A DNA stretch of 32,131 bases from an uncultured Adlercreutzia sp. (GCA_910585575.1 CAJUFS010000025.1:233-32363); one strand, 5' to 3'. Counted from the stretch's first letter, positions 14,307 to 22,762 are shown. Made by a program: numbers and translations. Notes: a model not told the origin generated them from the letters alone.

Positions 14307-14726
14307 ATGTTCGAGCAAGACTACCTCATGCGCATTATCGCGCAGCTTTTGGGCGCCATTCGCCGCTCCATGGAGCGGGCTTCCGGCGAGGACGATCCCG
14401 ACGGAGCCGCTCAGATGCTCGATGCGGCTCTGGGCGAGGCCACCGATCTGGACGGCGAGGCACTGCTTTCCCTGGCGCCCGAATCCATGGCCCAGGTTCT
14501 GCAGATATCGGGAGTCGACCCTCATGTCACCGAGTACATTGCACGCAGCCTCTTGCTGTCTTCGCGCTATTACAACGAGGCCGGCAACGCCGAGGCGGCT
14601 GCCCTGCGCCATCGCCAGGCCTTCGCCCTGGCTGACGCCTTTGGCCATGCCCTGTCCGAAGAATCTGTTTCTGACGAGGAAATAGAGGCGCTTATTACCC
14701 AAGATGGCGGTTCTGACGGCATCTAG
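14307..14726 (+). CDS. Small conserved-looking hypothetical protein at the end of the ruv operon
   Basis: 139 residues, no signal peptide or membrane helix, mostly predicted helical and acidic. The start MFEQDYLMRIIAQLLGAI resembles the opening of DUF6483-type proteins known from Firmicutes (an acidic or aromatic residue pair, then YLMR and a hydrophobic helix), but I cannot confirm this. The middle (residues 30-110) has a helical-repeat look, with Tyr-Asn and Ala-rich pairs such as SRYYNEAGNAEAAALRHRQAF recalling a TPR hairpin. GAAAGGAACC precedes the ATG, and the 16-base gap to ruvB suggests co-transcription. Function unknown. No clear terminator lies between it and the cold-shock gene promoter. 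Confidence 0.75.
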   Translation: MFEQDYLMRIIAQLLGAIRRSMERASGEDDPDGAAQMLDAALGEATDLDGEALLSLAPESMAQVLQISGVDPHVTEYIARSLLLSSRYYNEAGNAEAAALRHRQAFALADAFGHALSEESVSDEEIEALITQDGGSDGI

Positions 14727-14739
14727 TGGAGAAACTTTT

Positions 14740-14862
14740 TTTCCGCGGAAATTGGGACAAAGTAGCGTATAGTGTCACCCGTGCCCTCGAGGTGAGGGCG
14801 AGTGTTGCCGCCATGCAGCACGCGTTATTACCTTTCCGGGAGACCGGAAAGAGGAAAGAGGA
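14740..14862 (+). promoter_or_regulatory. Cold-shock gene promoter and structured 5' leader
   Basis: TATAGT (14768-14773) is a likely -10; the -35 is unclear, and a perfect 12-base palindrome TTTCCGCGGAAA (14740-14751) sits about where it should be. The leader of about 90 bases contains an 8-base stem CTTTCCGG/CCGGAAAG (14832-14851) capped by a GAGA (GNRA-type) tetraloop, then the ribosome binding site AGAGGA (14857-14862). Long structured leaders are typical of csp genes, where they control translation with temperature; that role here is inferred. Confidence 0.5.
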
Positions 14863-14868
14863 TTTAAA

Positions 14869-15072
14869 ATGGCGGAAGGTACTGTCAAGTGGTTCAACCC
14901 CGAGAAGGGTTACGGCTTCATCTCTCAGAACGACGGCGAGGATCTGTTCGTTCACTTCTCCGAGATCAAGATGAACGGCTTCAAGACCCTGAACGAGGGC
15001 GACGCGGTGACGTTCGAGGTGACCGAGGGTCAGAACGGCAAGCTGCAGGCCAGCAACGTGGAGCGTCTCTAA
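14869..15072 (+). CDS. Cold-shock protein, CspA family
   Basis: A 67-residue OB-fold protein that binds single-stranded RNA or DNA and prevents unwanted RNA structure. RNP1 is visible as KGYGFI and RNP2 as LFVHFS (the first residue is usually V). The opening [11 protein letters not shown] is classical, as is the [18 protein letters not shown] ending. It is a single-domain protein of normal length. It has its own leader and a strong terminator, so it is monocistronic. Confidence 0.97.
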   Translation: MAEGTVKWFNPEKGYGFISQNDGEDLFVHFSEIKMNGFKTLNEGDAVTFEVTEGQNGKLQASNVERL

Positions 15073-15094
15073 GCATTTAGAAACAAACCAAAGC

Positions 15095-15126
15095 AAAGCG
15101 GCCCGGAATTCCGGGCCGCTTTTTTT
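15095..15126. terminator. Bidirectional terminator between csp and the methyltransferase
   Basis: A 28-base perfect palindrome (15095-15122) that folds with an AATT turn; A-rich on the left, with a run of seven T from 15120 on the right. It stands between convergent genes and can serve both. Confidence 0.9.
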
Positions 15127-15130
15127 ACGT

Positions 15131-16024
15131 CTATTTATCCCAGGCGAGGAAAGCCCAGGTGACGGTGCGGGGCTCGCGCAGACGCCAAGGGTTCTGCGCT
15201 ACTCCCTTGCAATCGGGCAGCCCGGCGTTCTCGTTGGGCACAAGGTTTTCGGCAAGCCATTCGCGCAGGCGACCGCGGGCTTGCTCGCGCTCGGCGTCGG
15301 TCGCCTGTACGGCCGAGCAGTCGCCGATCATGGCGGAAAGCTTCTCGTAGGCGTCCTCGGGGGTAGCGAAGCTGTCATCGCGGGTGCTGTGGATGTAGCG
15401 TACCTCCGCCTTGATGCCCTCGCAGGCAAGAATGTTGAAGGCGTACAGGTAGTCGCGCCCCAGCACCTGCGGTAGCCCCACAGCGGCGAGAATGCGCTCG
15501 TCGATGCGCGGCGAGGAGCCGGTGGCCAGGGTGATGCACACGCGGCGGCGCGCCACCTCGGTCAGGCGCAGCAGCGACTCGCGCAAATCGGCCGTGGCAA
15601 TGGAGCGGGAGGCCAGGGCGATGTCGGTCATGCCCTCGCGGACTCCGAAGGCCGGCCAGTCGTCCTCCCAGCTCATGAGCTTCGGAAACACGGTGCGGAT
15701 GCCGCGTTCGGCCAGGGCGGCCTCCATCTGGTCGAGCATGCCCTGGGAGAAGTCGGCCGCTACTACCTTGTGACCTGCCTCGCCGAGCGGTATGGCTAAA
15801 GCGCCGGTGCCGCAGCCCATGTCGAAGACGGTCTCGCCGGGCCTGATGGCGGCGTATTCCAGGAATGCCTCTACATAGCGGCTGGGAGCGTCCTTCGTGG
15901 TGAAGGTGGCGGAGCGCTTGTCCCAGTAAGAGGCGTCGTCAGCGTGGCGCCGTGCCTTCTGCAACGCTTTCCATTCCTCGTTCCAGTCGGTGGCCGTAAG
16001 GGTAGGGGTGAATGCATCGGTCAT
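15131..16024 (-). CDS. Class I SAM-dependent methyltransferase
   Basis: Transfers a methyl group from S-adenosylmethionine to an unknown acceptor. The SAM-binding Rossmann motif I is VFDMGCGTGALAIPLGEAG, followed by VVAADFSQGMLDQM (motif II with the acidic Asp). Start at 16024 because AAGGAGG lies 5 bases before the ATG; the frame is open further upstream without support. 297 residues: an N-terminal helical segment with SYWDKRSATF, the methyltransferase core near 70-190, and a C-terminal part ending in TVTWAFLAWDK. In anaerobes, proteins of this shape are often annotated simply as SAM methyltransferases; the neighbours (csp, thyX) give no clue to the substrate. Confidence 0.8.
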   Translation of the reverse strand: MTDAFTPTLTATDWNEEWKALQKARRHADDASYWDKRSATFTTKDAPSRYVEAFLEYAAIRPGETVFDMGCGTGALAIPLGEAGHKVVAADFSQGMLDQMEAALAERGIRTVFPKLMSWEDDWPAFGVREGMTDIALASRSIATADLRESLLRLTEVARRRVCITLATGSSPRIDERILAAVGLPQVLGRDYLYAFNILACEGIKAEVRYIHSTRDDSFATPEDAYEKLSAMIGDCSAVQATDAEREQARGRLREWLAENLVPNENAGLPDCKGVAQNPWRLREPRTVTWAFLAWDK

Positions 16025-16114
16025 GGCGGCCTCCTTGGCGTCCCGGCTGGGCGCGGCGATTGTGTTCCTTGTTAGGTTCGTCGAAGCGCCTGGGGCGCTC
16101 GCGGGTCGTGCCAT

Positions 16115-16120
16115 TATACT
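16115..16120 (+). promoter_or_regulatory. Likely -10 element of thyX
   Basis: TATACT, 35 bases before the thyX ATG, with no clear -35. It lies in the 130-base divergent gap with the methyltransferase gene, which otherwise shows only a GC-rich stretch. Confidence 0.45.
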
Positions 16121-16154
16121 TCTTTCAGACGCAAACGAGATTCGAGGAGAGACC

Positions 16155-16841
16155 ATGCAGGTAGAACTTCTGTACCACACGCCCGACCCCGAGCGCGCCA
16201 TCGCCACGGCCGCGCGTCTGTGCTATGCGCCGGTGGGCGCCTCCGAGTTGATGGAGACCATGCCGCCCGAGCGCGTGAAGAGCGTGCTTTCCACCATCAT
16301 GGGTTCCGGCCACTTCTCCACCCTCGAACATGCGAGCTATACCTTCGCCGTCGACGGCGTCTCCCGTGCCCTTACGCATCAGCTGGTGCGTCACCGCATT
16401 GCCAGCTTCAACCAGCAGTCTCAGCGCTATGTGAAGTTCAAGGGCGAAATCCCTATGGTAAAGCCCGAGACCGTGGCGGCCGATGCCGAGGCGAACCGTC
16501 TGTTCGACGAGGCTATCGACGCCGTTTCGAACGCCTACCGCGCTTTGATCGAGGCCGGCATTCCCGCCGAGGACGCCCGTTACCTGCTGCCCAACGCCGC
16601 CGAGAGTAAGATCGTCATCACCATGAACGTGCGCGAGCTGCTGCACTTCTTCGAGCTGCGCTGCTGCAACCGCGCCCAGTGGGAAATTCGAGAGATGGCG
16701 TGGAAGATGCTGGAGCTGGCCCGTCCTACGGCGCCGTTCATCTTCGCCGATGCCGGGGCGCCTTGCGTGCACGGCCCGTGCCCCGAGGGAAAAATGACCT
16801 GCGGCAATCCCTATCCGAAAGTTGATCGCTCGGCTCTGTAG
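16155..16841 (+). CDS. thyX: FAD-dependent thymidylate synthase ThyX
   Basis: Makes dTMP from dUMP using methylene-tetrahydrofolate and FADH2, the flavin-dependent alternative to ThyA. The diagnostic motif RHRxxSxNxxSxR is complete at residues 79-91 (RHRIASFNQQSQR). Other family segments are FSTLEHASYTF, LPNAAESKIVITMNVRELLHFFELR and RAQWEIREMA. Start ATG 16155, with GAGGAG 5 bases upstream; the longer open frame is not part of the family. 228 residues, normal. The C-terminus has CVHGPCPEGKMTCGNP, a Cys-containing tail seen in several anaerobe ThyX proteins. It complements the thymidylate kinase found later in the window. Confidence 0.97.
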   Translation: MQVELLYHTPDPERAIATAARLCYAPVGASELMETMPPERVKSVLSTIMGSGHFSTLEHASYTFAVDGVSRALTHQLVRHRIASFNQQSQRYVKFKGEIPMVKPETVAADAEANRLFDEAIDAVSNAYRALIEAGIPAEDARYLLPNAAESKIVITMNVRELLHFFELRCCNRAQWEIREMAWKMLELARPTAPFIFADAGAPCVHGPCPEGKMTCGNPYPKVDRSAL

Positions 16842-16904
16842 CCGAGAAACCCCGGCCGGGCGCAAAGGATCCCCCCGTGTTCCTAGAAGCGAGCTAAGGC
16901 TTTT

Positions 16905-16985
16905 GGTCGCGCTCGGGCGAGCGCGACCAGCTGAGCGCTCGGGTGAGTTGCCGGGATGCGCGCTCGGATGAGTGCGGGGATGAGC
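16905..16985. repeat. Short degenerate repeats and hairpin in the thyX-DUF1385 gap
   Basis: GGTCGCGCTC (16905-16914) and GAGCGCGACC (16919-16928) form a 10-base stem. The 13-base unit GCGCTCGGGYGAG/GCGCTCGGATGAG occurs at 16909-16921, 16935-16947 and 16960-16972, spaced 26 and 25 bases, with a decayed further copy around 16975. No T run follows the hairpin, so it is not a classic terminator. Confidence 0.55.
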
Positions 16986-17050
16986 GCCCGGGCCAGTGGC
17001 CCTGCTTTTGCTGTGACCTTATCGATAGCGTCAGAAATGGATGATCTGAT

Positions 17051-18448
17051 ATGACCAGAGAGAAGAGCGACCTCTCCCGTGCCTTTGCGGAAGATGGCGC
17101 GCTGAAGACCCACGTAGGCGGCCAGGCCCTCATCGAGGGCGTCATGATGCGCGGCAAGTACAACTGGGCCGTGGCCGTGCGCGAGCCGGATGGCGCCATT
17201 TATGTGGAAGAGCACGATCTGGCCTCGGGCAAAGACAAGAACGGCTGGATGTACTGGCCGCTGGTGCGCGGCTGCCGGGCGCTGGTGGAATCGCTCATGC
17301 TGGGGTTCAAGGCGCTGGAAATTGCGGCGTTGCACGCCTTCGGCGACGAGGAGGGCGAGCAGAAGGCCGTGGCCGAGGCCAACTTCGTGGAAGCCGAGGC
17401 CGAGCTTGAGGGCGCGGCCGCCGTGGCCCTCGACGAGGAGAAGCGCGCGAAGGCCGAGGGCAACGGCCCAGCAGCCGAGAGCCAGGATGCTGCAGCCGAG
17501 AGTCAGGATGCTGCAGCCGAGGCGGCACCGCAGCCCGCGACAGGCCAGACGGACGCCGGCTTCGATTGGAAGCGCGACTTCGGGCGCCCGGATACCATGG
17601 TGGACGCGCTGGGGGCTCAGCGCACGCTCGAGGTGGTCGCGGAGCCTGCGGCGCCGGGACCCGAACACGAGGCCGGCGAAAAACCGGTGCCGCCTGGTCC
17701 CGCTCCCGCGGAGGCGCCTGCGGCTGACGCCTCGTCCGAAGAAGAGTCCTTCGGCCATCGCGAGATGGTCATCTCCATGGTGGTGGGCGTGGTGCTCGGC
17801 GTCGTGCTGTTCATTGTGGCTCCCGCGGCTATCACGAATCTCATCGTGGGCGAGTACGACGACCATACGCTGGCCTGGAATATCGTGGACGGCATCTTGC
17901 GCGTAGCGGTGTTCGTGTTCTACATCTGGCTCATCGGCCGCATGGACGACATCAAGCGCATGTTCATGTATCACGGCGCCGAGCATAAGACTATCCACTG
18001 CTTCGAGCACGGGCTGGAAATGACCCCGGAAAACGCGAAGAGCTTCCCGCGCCTGCACGTGCGTTGCGGCACGGCGTTCCTCATCATGGTCATGGTCATC
18101 GCCATTCTCGTGTACACCATTTTCCCGCTGAACGCCATCATCGCCGGGTTCGGCGTGCCCGACGGGCTTCCCAAGCTCGTGCTGGTCATTGTGGCCCGCA
18201 TCGTGCTTATGCCGCTGATCGCCGGCATTTCCTACGAGATTACGGTGAAGTGGGCGGGCAGCCACCCGGACAACCCGCTGGTGAAGGTGATCCTGTGGCC
18301 GGGCATGCAGATGCAGTACCTGACCACCAACGAGCCCGACGAGGGTCAAATCGAGTGTGCTATTGCCGCCATGCAAGCGGTGCTCGATCGGGAGAAAGCG
18401 GAGGAGGCGAAGGCGGCGAAGGCGGCAGCCCCGAGCGCCGCAGCCTAG
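17051..18448 (+). CDS. DUF1385 (YqhQ-type) membrane protein with a low-complexity insert
   Basis: Multi-pass membrane protein of a conserved family whose role is not established. HVGGQALIEGVMMRG opens the family domain, and WPLVRGCRALVESLMLG follows. Residues about 100-237 are an Ala/Glu/Pro-rich insert containing a near-perfect heptad repeat (AAESQDA twice). The family resumes with membrane helices near 240-300, the conserved YHGAEHKTIHCFEHG with two His and a Glu, then HVRCGTAFL and more helices; WPGMQMQYLTTNEPD closes the domain. 465 residues against about 300 usual. The ribosome binding site is weak. In many genomes it neighbours prfA/prmC or rpmE, not so here. Confidence 0.88.
   Translation: MTREKSDLSRAFAEDGALKTHVGGQALIEGVMMRGKYNWAVAVREPDGAIYVEEHDLASGKDKNGWMYWPLVRGCRALVESLMLGFKALEIAALHAFGDEEGEQKAVAEANFVEAEAELEGAAAVALDEEKRAKAEGNGPAAESQDAAAESQDAAAEAAPQPATGQTDAGFDWKRDFGRPDTMVDALGAQRTLEVVAEPAAPGPEHEAGEKPVPPGPAPAEAPAADASSEEESFGHREMVISMVVGVVLGVVLFIVAPAAITNLIVGEYDDHTLAWNIVDGILRVAVFVFYIWLIGRMDDIKRMFMYHGAEHKTIHCFEHGLEMTPENAKSFPRLHVRCGTAFLIMVMVIAILVYTIFPLNAIIAGFGVPDGLPKLVLVIVARIVLMPLIAGISYEITVKWAGSHPDNPLVKVILWPGMQMQYLTTNEPDEGQIECAIAAMQAVLDREKAEEAKAAKAAAPSAAA
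17471..17520 (+). repeat. 21-base in-frame tandem repeat inside the DUF1385 gene
   Basis: Unit 17471-17491 is repeated at 17492-17512 with one base change, and a third copy starts at 17513. Each unit encodes AAESQDA. It is in frame, so copy number changes would alter linker length without breaking the protein. Confidence 0.85.
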
Positions 18449-18493
18449 GGCGCTCTCCAGGGTCCTTGGCCCCTGTTGCGTTGAGAGAATGGG

Positions 18494-18540
18494 ACGGCTC
18501 CCCGGAGGGATGGCCCAATGCGGCTCCTCCGGGGAGCCGT
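18494..18540 (+). terminator. Terminator-like hairpin after the DUF1385 gene
   Basis: ACGGCTCCCCGGAGG (18494-18508) pairs perfectly with CCTCCGGGGAGCCGT (18526-18540) around a 17-base loop. The tail (TCTGTG) is only weakly T-rich, so termination efficiency is uncertain. Confidence 0.65.
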
Positions 18541-18623
18541 TCTGTGTGAGGGGGCTTGTCCGTGCCCCTCGATGTCCTTGACCCTGCCTGTCATGCTTCC
18601 GTCGCGCAGGTGTTTTCTGGGCG

Positions 18624-18643
18624 AAACCGTCTTTTGACGGTTT
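18624..18643. promoter_or_regulatory. AAACCGTC-TTTT-GACGGTTT dyad upstream of the amino-acid transporter operon
   Basis: Perfect 8-base inverted repeat with a TTTT loop, 54 bases before the ATPase start. It may be an operator or a leader hairpin. TTGACG (18634-18639) inside its right half looks like a -35, but I find no -10 at the right distance. Confidence 0.4.
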
Positions 18644-18696
18644 GCCGATAAACTTTTCCCGATCATAAAAACGCCCCGAGGTTAGGAGTGCGTATC

Positions 18697-19428
<732 letters not shown>

Positions 19429-19437
19429 GTGAGGGCC

Positions 19438-20400
19438 ATGGCGACGACATCTCTTACACGGCGGCAATTCCTGAGGTTTTCCGGCGGGGTGACGGCGGCC
19501 CTGCTGCTAGGAGGGACGGGCGTATCCCTGGGCGGCTGCGCTCCGACGGGAGATGTGCTGCGCGTGGGTACGAAAATCGACGTGCCCGGCTTCGGCTTCC
19601 AGAATCCCGAGACGGGAAGCGTGGAGGGGCTCGAGGTGGATGTGGCCCGCGAGCTGGCGGCGCGCATCAAGGGGGACTCGAACGCGTTGGAGCTCGTGGG
19701 CGTGAACGTGACGACGCGCGGCGCCATGATCGACAACGGCACGCTCGATGCGGCGCTGGCCACCTTCACCATCAACGAGCAGCGCAAGCGCACCTACGAC
19801 TTCTCCCGTCCCTACTACATTGACCACATCGGCGTGCTGGTGAAGAAGGACTCGGGCATTACCGACTTGGCCGGGCTCAACGGCAAGACCGTGGGCGTAG
19901 CGCTTTCGGCCACTACTAAAGACAAGCTGCGCGAGGCGGCCGCCGAAATTGGCATCACACTGAACTTCGCCGAGTACGCCACTTATCCCGAGATCAAGAT
20001 CGCCCTCGTGGCCGGTCGCGTGGACGCCTTTTCCGTGGACAGCTCCATTTTGGTGGGCTACCAGGACGATACCACCTATCTGCTGCCCACTCAGTTCGCA
20101 CCTCAGGAGTACGGTGTGGCCACCAAGAAGGGCAGCGAGCTTTCTGCTCAGGTCGACGACGCCATCGCTGCCATGGAGGCTGACGGCACTTTGACCGCCC
20201 TCAAAGAGCGCTGGGGCCTGTCCCTGGTCACCGAGGCCGATGTGCAGGCCGAGGAGGCCGCGGGCGGCACGGGCCTGGGCGCCGGTGATACCGCCGACGA
20301 CCCCGACGATGCCGATGGCGCGACAGCGGCTGACATCCCTGCCGATGCCGCCAGCGCGACGGCGGCCGATGCCCCCGCCCGTGAGGGAGGTGCGTCCTGA
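19438..20400 (+). CDS. Amino-acid ABC transporter substrate-binding lipoprotein
   Basis: Extracellular solute-binding protein, family 3. Start ATG 19438 with AGGTGAGG just before it, at the stop of the ATPase gene; an in-frame GTG at 19429 is less likely. The N-terminus has TRRQFLRFSGG, a Tat-like twin-arginine motif, and a lipobox SLGGC, so the protein is anchored outside. The binding domain shows GLEVDVARELAARI, TTRGAMIDNGTLDAA, and YDFSRPYYIDHIGVLVKK, as in glutamate/glutamine-type binding proteins. After LKERWGL the last 45 or so residues are an Ala/Asp-rich low-complexity tail that is not part of the fold. 320 residues. The stop TGA shares a base with the next ATG. The exact ligand is not deducible. 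Confidence 0.92.
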   Translation: MATTSLTRRQFLRFSGGVTAALLLGGTGVSLGGCAPTGDVLRVGTKIDVPGFGFQNPETGSVEGLEVDVARELAARIKGDSNALELVGVNVTTRGAMIDNGTLDAALATFTINEQRKRTYDFSRPYYIDHIGVLVKKDSGITDLAGLNGKTVGVALSATTKDKLREAAAEIGITLNFAEYATYPEIKIALVAGRVDAFSVDSSILVGYQDDTTYLLPTQFAPQEYGVATKKGSELSAQVDDAIAAMEADGTLTALKERWGLSLVTEADVQAEEAAGGTGLGAGDTADDPDDADGATAADIPADAASATAADAPAREGGAS

Positions 20401-21620
20401 TGGAGGTATTCGCGCCCTACAAATGGGAGGCGCTCTTCGCCCGCTGGCCCGAGCTTTTGGCCGCCTTCGGCACCACCGTGGCCATTTCTGCTTTGGCCCT
20501 GGTGATCGCCCTCGTGTTCGGGTTCGTATTCGGGGTGTTCTCGGTCTCGCGGTTCCGTGGGCTGCGCGCGCTTACGCGCATCTACGTGGAGACGGTGCAG
20601 AACGTGCCGCTGCTTCTGCAGGTGTTCGTGCTCTATGCCGTGTTTCCGCTGCTGGGGCTGTCCCTCACCACCTTCTGGATCGGGGTGCTGGCCATTGGCC
20701 TGTACCACGGCGGCTATATGTCGGAAGTGGTGCGCAGCGGCATCGGTTCGGTGCACCGCGGCCAGTTCGAGGCGGCGAAGAGCCAGGGATTCTCATCGGT
20801 GCAGACGATGACGCTTATTATCTTGCCCCAGGCCATGCGCATTATCTTGCCGCCTTTGGCCGTGCAGGCGGCGAACTTGGTGAAGAACACCTCGGTGCTG
20901 GCCCTGGTGGCTGGTGGCGAGCTCATGTACTTCTCGAATTCCTTTGCCGGCGATACCAGCTACTATGGGCCGGCCTATGTGGTGGCCGCGCTGCTGTACT
21001 TCGTCATCTGCTTCCCGCTTTCTCGGGCAGCGGTGGGGCTGGAGAAGCGCATGGGTGCGCACCGCCATGTGACCACGGGCGATGCCACCGAGGCGCTGGC
21101 CGCCGATGCTGTGGAGGTGACGCCGGGCACCCACGACATTACCGGCCATGCGGCCACAGCAGCTCTCGCCGGCGGCGTGACCACCATGACCCGCGGCACC
21201 ACCACCTTGGTGCCGGCGCGCGAGGTGCCCTCGCCACGCCATCCGCACCATACCTGGGCCGTGGAAATTGCCGTGACGGACGAGGGCGTCGGGCTCGTGG
21301 AGGCCTGCGCCTTGGACGACAAGCTGAGGACCGAAGAGCACCCCATCGACTGGGAGCCCTTCGCCCCGCCGACGTTTACCGGCAACCAAGCGGCGGAAAT
21401 TGCCGACGATATCGGTTTGGAGCTGGCCCAGGCCGAGGTGACGGCGGCCGAGCGCCGTCGCGCGGTTGCGCGCGTACGTCGGCAGGAGCGGGCCGAGCGC
21501 GGCAAGAAGCATCCGCGACGCTCGAGCGGTGCGGGACGAATTGCCCGCTCGCTCCATCGCAAGGCGGCGCGCAGCAAGGTGCCCAAGCCGCGTCGGAAGG
21601 GAGGTGGCGACCATGAGTGA
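20400..21620 (+). CDS. Amino-acid ABC transporter permease with long cytoplasmic C-terminal extension
   Basis: HisM/GlnP-type membrane subunit. Membrane helices run from residue 20 to about 215. The ATPase-coupling loop is EAAKSQGFSSVQTM with LPQAMRIILPP. LVKNTSVLALVAGGELMYF is also a family hallmark. From about residue 225 to the end (406) there is an extension with no membrane helix: first Thr/Ala/His-rich, then an acidic-aromatic part (WEPFAPPTFTGNQAAEIADD) and a strongly basic tail rich in Arg/Lys. Ordinary permeases of this family are 210-240 residues. The start overlaps the binding-protein stop by one base; its end overlaps the next permease by 8 bases. The extension's role is unknown. 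Confidence 0.9.
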   Translation: MEVFAPYKWEALFARWPELLAAFGTTVAISALALVIALVFGFVFGVFSVSRFRGLRALTRIYVETVQNVPLLLQVFVLYAVFPLLGLSLTTFWIGVLAIGLYHGGYMSEVVRSGIGSVHRGQFEAAKSQGFSSVQTMTLIILPQAMRIILPPLAVQAANLVKNTSVLALVAGGELMYFSNSFAGDTSYYGPAYVVAALLYFVICFPLSRAAVGLEKRMGAHRHVTTGDATEALAADAVEVTPGTHDITGHAATAALAGGVTTMTRGTTTLVPAREVPSPRHPHHTWAVEIAVTDEGVGLVEACALDDKLRTEEHPIDWEPFAPPTFTGNQAAEIADDIGLELAQAEVTAAERRRAVARVRRQERAERGKKHPRRSSGAGRIARSLHRKAARSKVPKPRRKGGGDHE

Positions 21621-22269
21621 CGTGCTGGCTCTGCTTACGTGGACCAACCTGGTGTTCCTGCTTCAAGGGCTCGGGCTCACGCTGATCATCTCGGCGCTTT
21701 CCATTGCCTGCTCGGTGGTGCTGGGCGCCCTTATCTCCATCATGCGCGGATCGTCGCATAAGGTGCTGCGCGGCATCGCCATCGCCTACGTGGAGCTGTT
21801 CAAGAACACGCCGCTTCTGCTGTGGATCATGTTCACGTTCTTCGTGGCCCAGCTGCCCCCGCTGCCCGCAGCGGTGGTGGCCTTCACCCTGTTCACGGCG
21901 GCCTCGGTGGCCGAAATTGTGCGCGGCGGCCTGGCCAGCGTGCCCCGCGGCCAGTACGAGGCGGCCAAAAGCCAGGGCTTCTCAGCGCCGCAGATGTACC
22001 TGTACATCATCATGCCCCAGGCTCTGCGCAACATGGTGCCGGCGCTGCTGTCGCAGTTCGTGACCACCATCAAGGACACGTCGTATCTGTGGGGCGCCAT
22101 GGCGCTGCAAGAACTCATGGGTCGCGGCATGATCCTCATGAACAGCTACAACTCCACCGTGCAGATCTTCGCCATCTTCGCGCTTTTGGCCCTCATCTAC
22201 TTCGTGGTGTGCTTCACGCTCTCGCAGATCGTACGCGCCTACCAAAAGCGTTTGAAGGGCGCGCGGTAG
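21613..22269 (+). CDS. Amino-acid ABC transporter permease
   Basis: Second membrane subunit of the importer. Start ATG 21613, preceded by GGAGGTGG inside the end of the first permease gene, with an 8-base overlap. Family signatures: VELFKNTPLLLWIMF, a coupling loop EAAKSQGFSAPQMY with IIMPQALRNMVPALL, and TIKDTSYLWGAMALQEL. 218 residues with five or so helices, normal. It ends 10 bases before the convergent gene at 22280; a short GTAGG/CCTAC hairpin (22266-22283) covers both stops. The coupling loop nearly matches that of permease 1, as expected if both contact the same ATPase dimer. Confidence 0.93.
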   Translation: MSDVLALLTWTNLVFLLQGLGLTLIISALSIACSVVLGALISIMRGSSHKVLRGIAIAYVELFKNTPLLLWIMFTFFVAQLPPLPAAVVAFTLFTAASVAEIVRGGLASVPRGQYEAAKSQGFSAPQMYLYIIMPQALRNMVPALLSQFVTTIKDTSYLWGAMALQELMGRGMILMNSYNSTVQIFAIFALLALIYFVVCFTLSQIVRAYQKRLKGAR

Positions 22270-22279
22270 GAAGTGCGGC

Positions 22280-22762
22280 CTACAGATAGGCCAGATAGGG
22301 GAGGTAGTCCTGGGCGCCCGCGGGCACCGAGAGGGTCATAGACTGGCCATAGGCGTCAACCGTGACCACCGAGGGATCGTCGTAGGTGGTGATAGTGGCG
22401 TCGGTGCCGCCGTAGCTGATCGAGGAGGAGCCGGTCTCGGTGGCGCCCTCGGGCAGGGTGGTGGCCTCCCAGCTTTCGATATCGAGCGCATCGATGGCCG
22501 CATCTACCTGCTCCACGGACATGCCGGTTTTTGCGGCGATGTTCTCGCGGTTGTTCTGCAGGGCCGTGGCCGCTTTGCTCTTCAAGCCGCTGGCGTCGAG
22601 GGCTGCGTTGGCAGCGGCGTTCTTGCCGCCCTCGAATAGGCTGCTCAAGGGGTTGTTCGCCCAGGGGCTCTCGAGGCCCAGCTGAGGCAGGATGCCAAAG
22701 ACGCCGACGGCCAGAATGAAGACGAAAATCAATCCGACCAGGGCCTTGATGATCTTGTTCAT
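22280..22762 (-). CDS. Small exported or membrane-anchored hypothetical protein
   Basis: 160 residues, not recognised. Residues 6-26 are a hydrophobic helix (ALVGLIFVFILAVGVFGIL) without a clear cleavage site, so it may be a signal anchor. The following part has an Ala-rich helical segment (residues 48-95) with VEQVDAAIDALDIESW, then a Ser/Thr/Gly-rich beta-like part with repeated T-x-T and a DAYGQSMTLSVPAG ending. AAAGGGA lies 7 bases before the ATG. Tail-to-tail with the amino-acid permease, head-to-head with topA, so it is a single-gene unit. A secreted PepSY-like or lipocalin-like small domain cannot be ruled in or out by eye. Confidence 0.7.
   Translation of the reverse strand: MNKIIKALVGLIFVFILAVGVFGILPQLGLESPWANNPLSSLFEGGKNAAANAALDASGLKSKAATALQNNRENIAAKTGMSVEQVDAAIDALDIESWEATTLPEGATETGSSSISYGGTDATITTYDDPSVVTVDAYGQSMTLSVPAGAQDYLPYLAYL

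Noticed and set aside
17471-17520. CRISPR-like repeats
   Set aside because: The units are contiguous, in frame and coding; there are no spacers and no cas genes.
16883-18376. 497-codon minus-strand frame opposite the DUF1385 gene
   Set aside because: Composition is a mirror of the real gene; no family-like motif or ribosome binding site.
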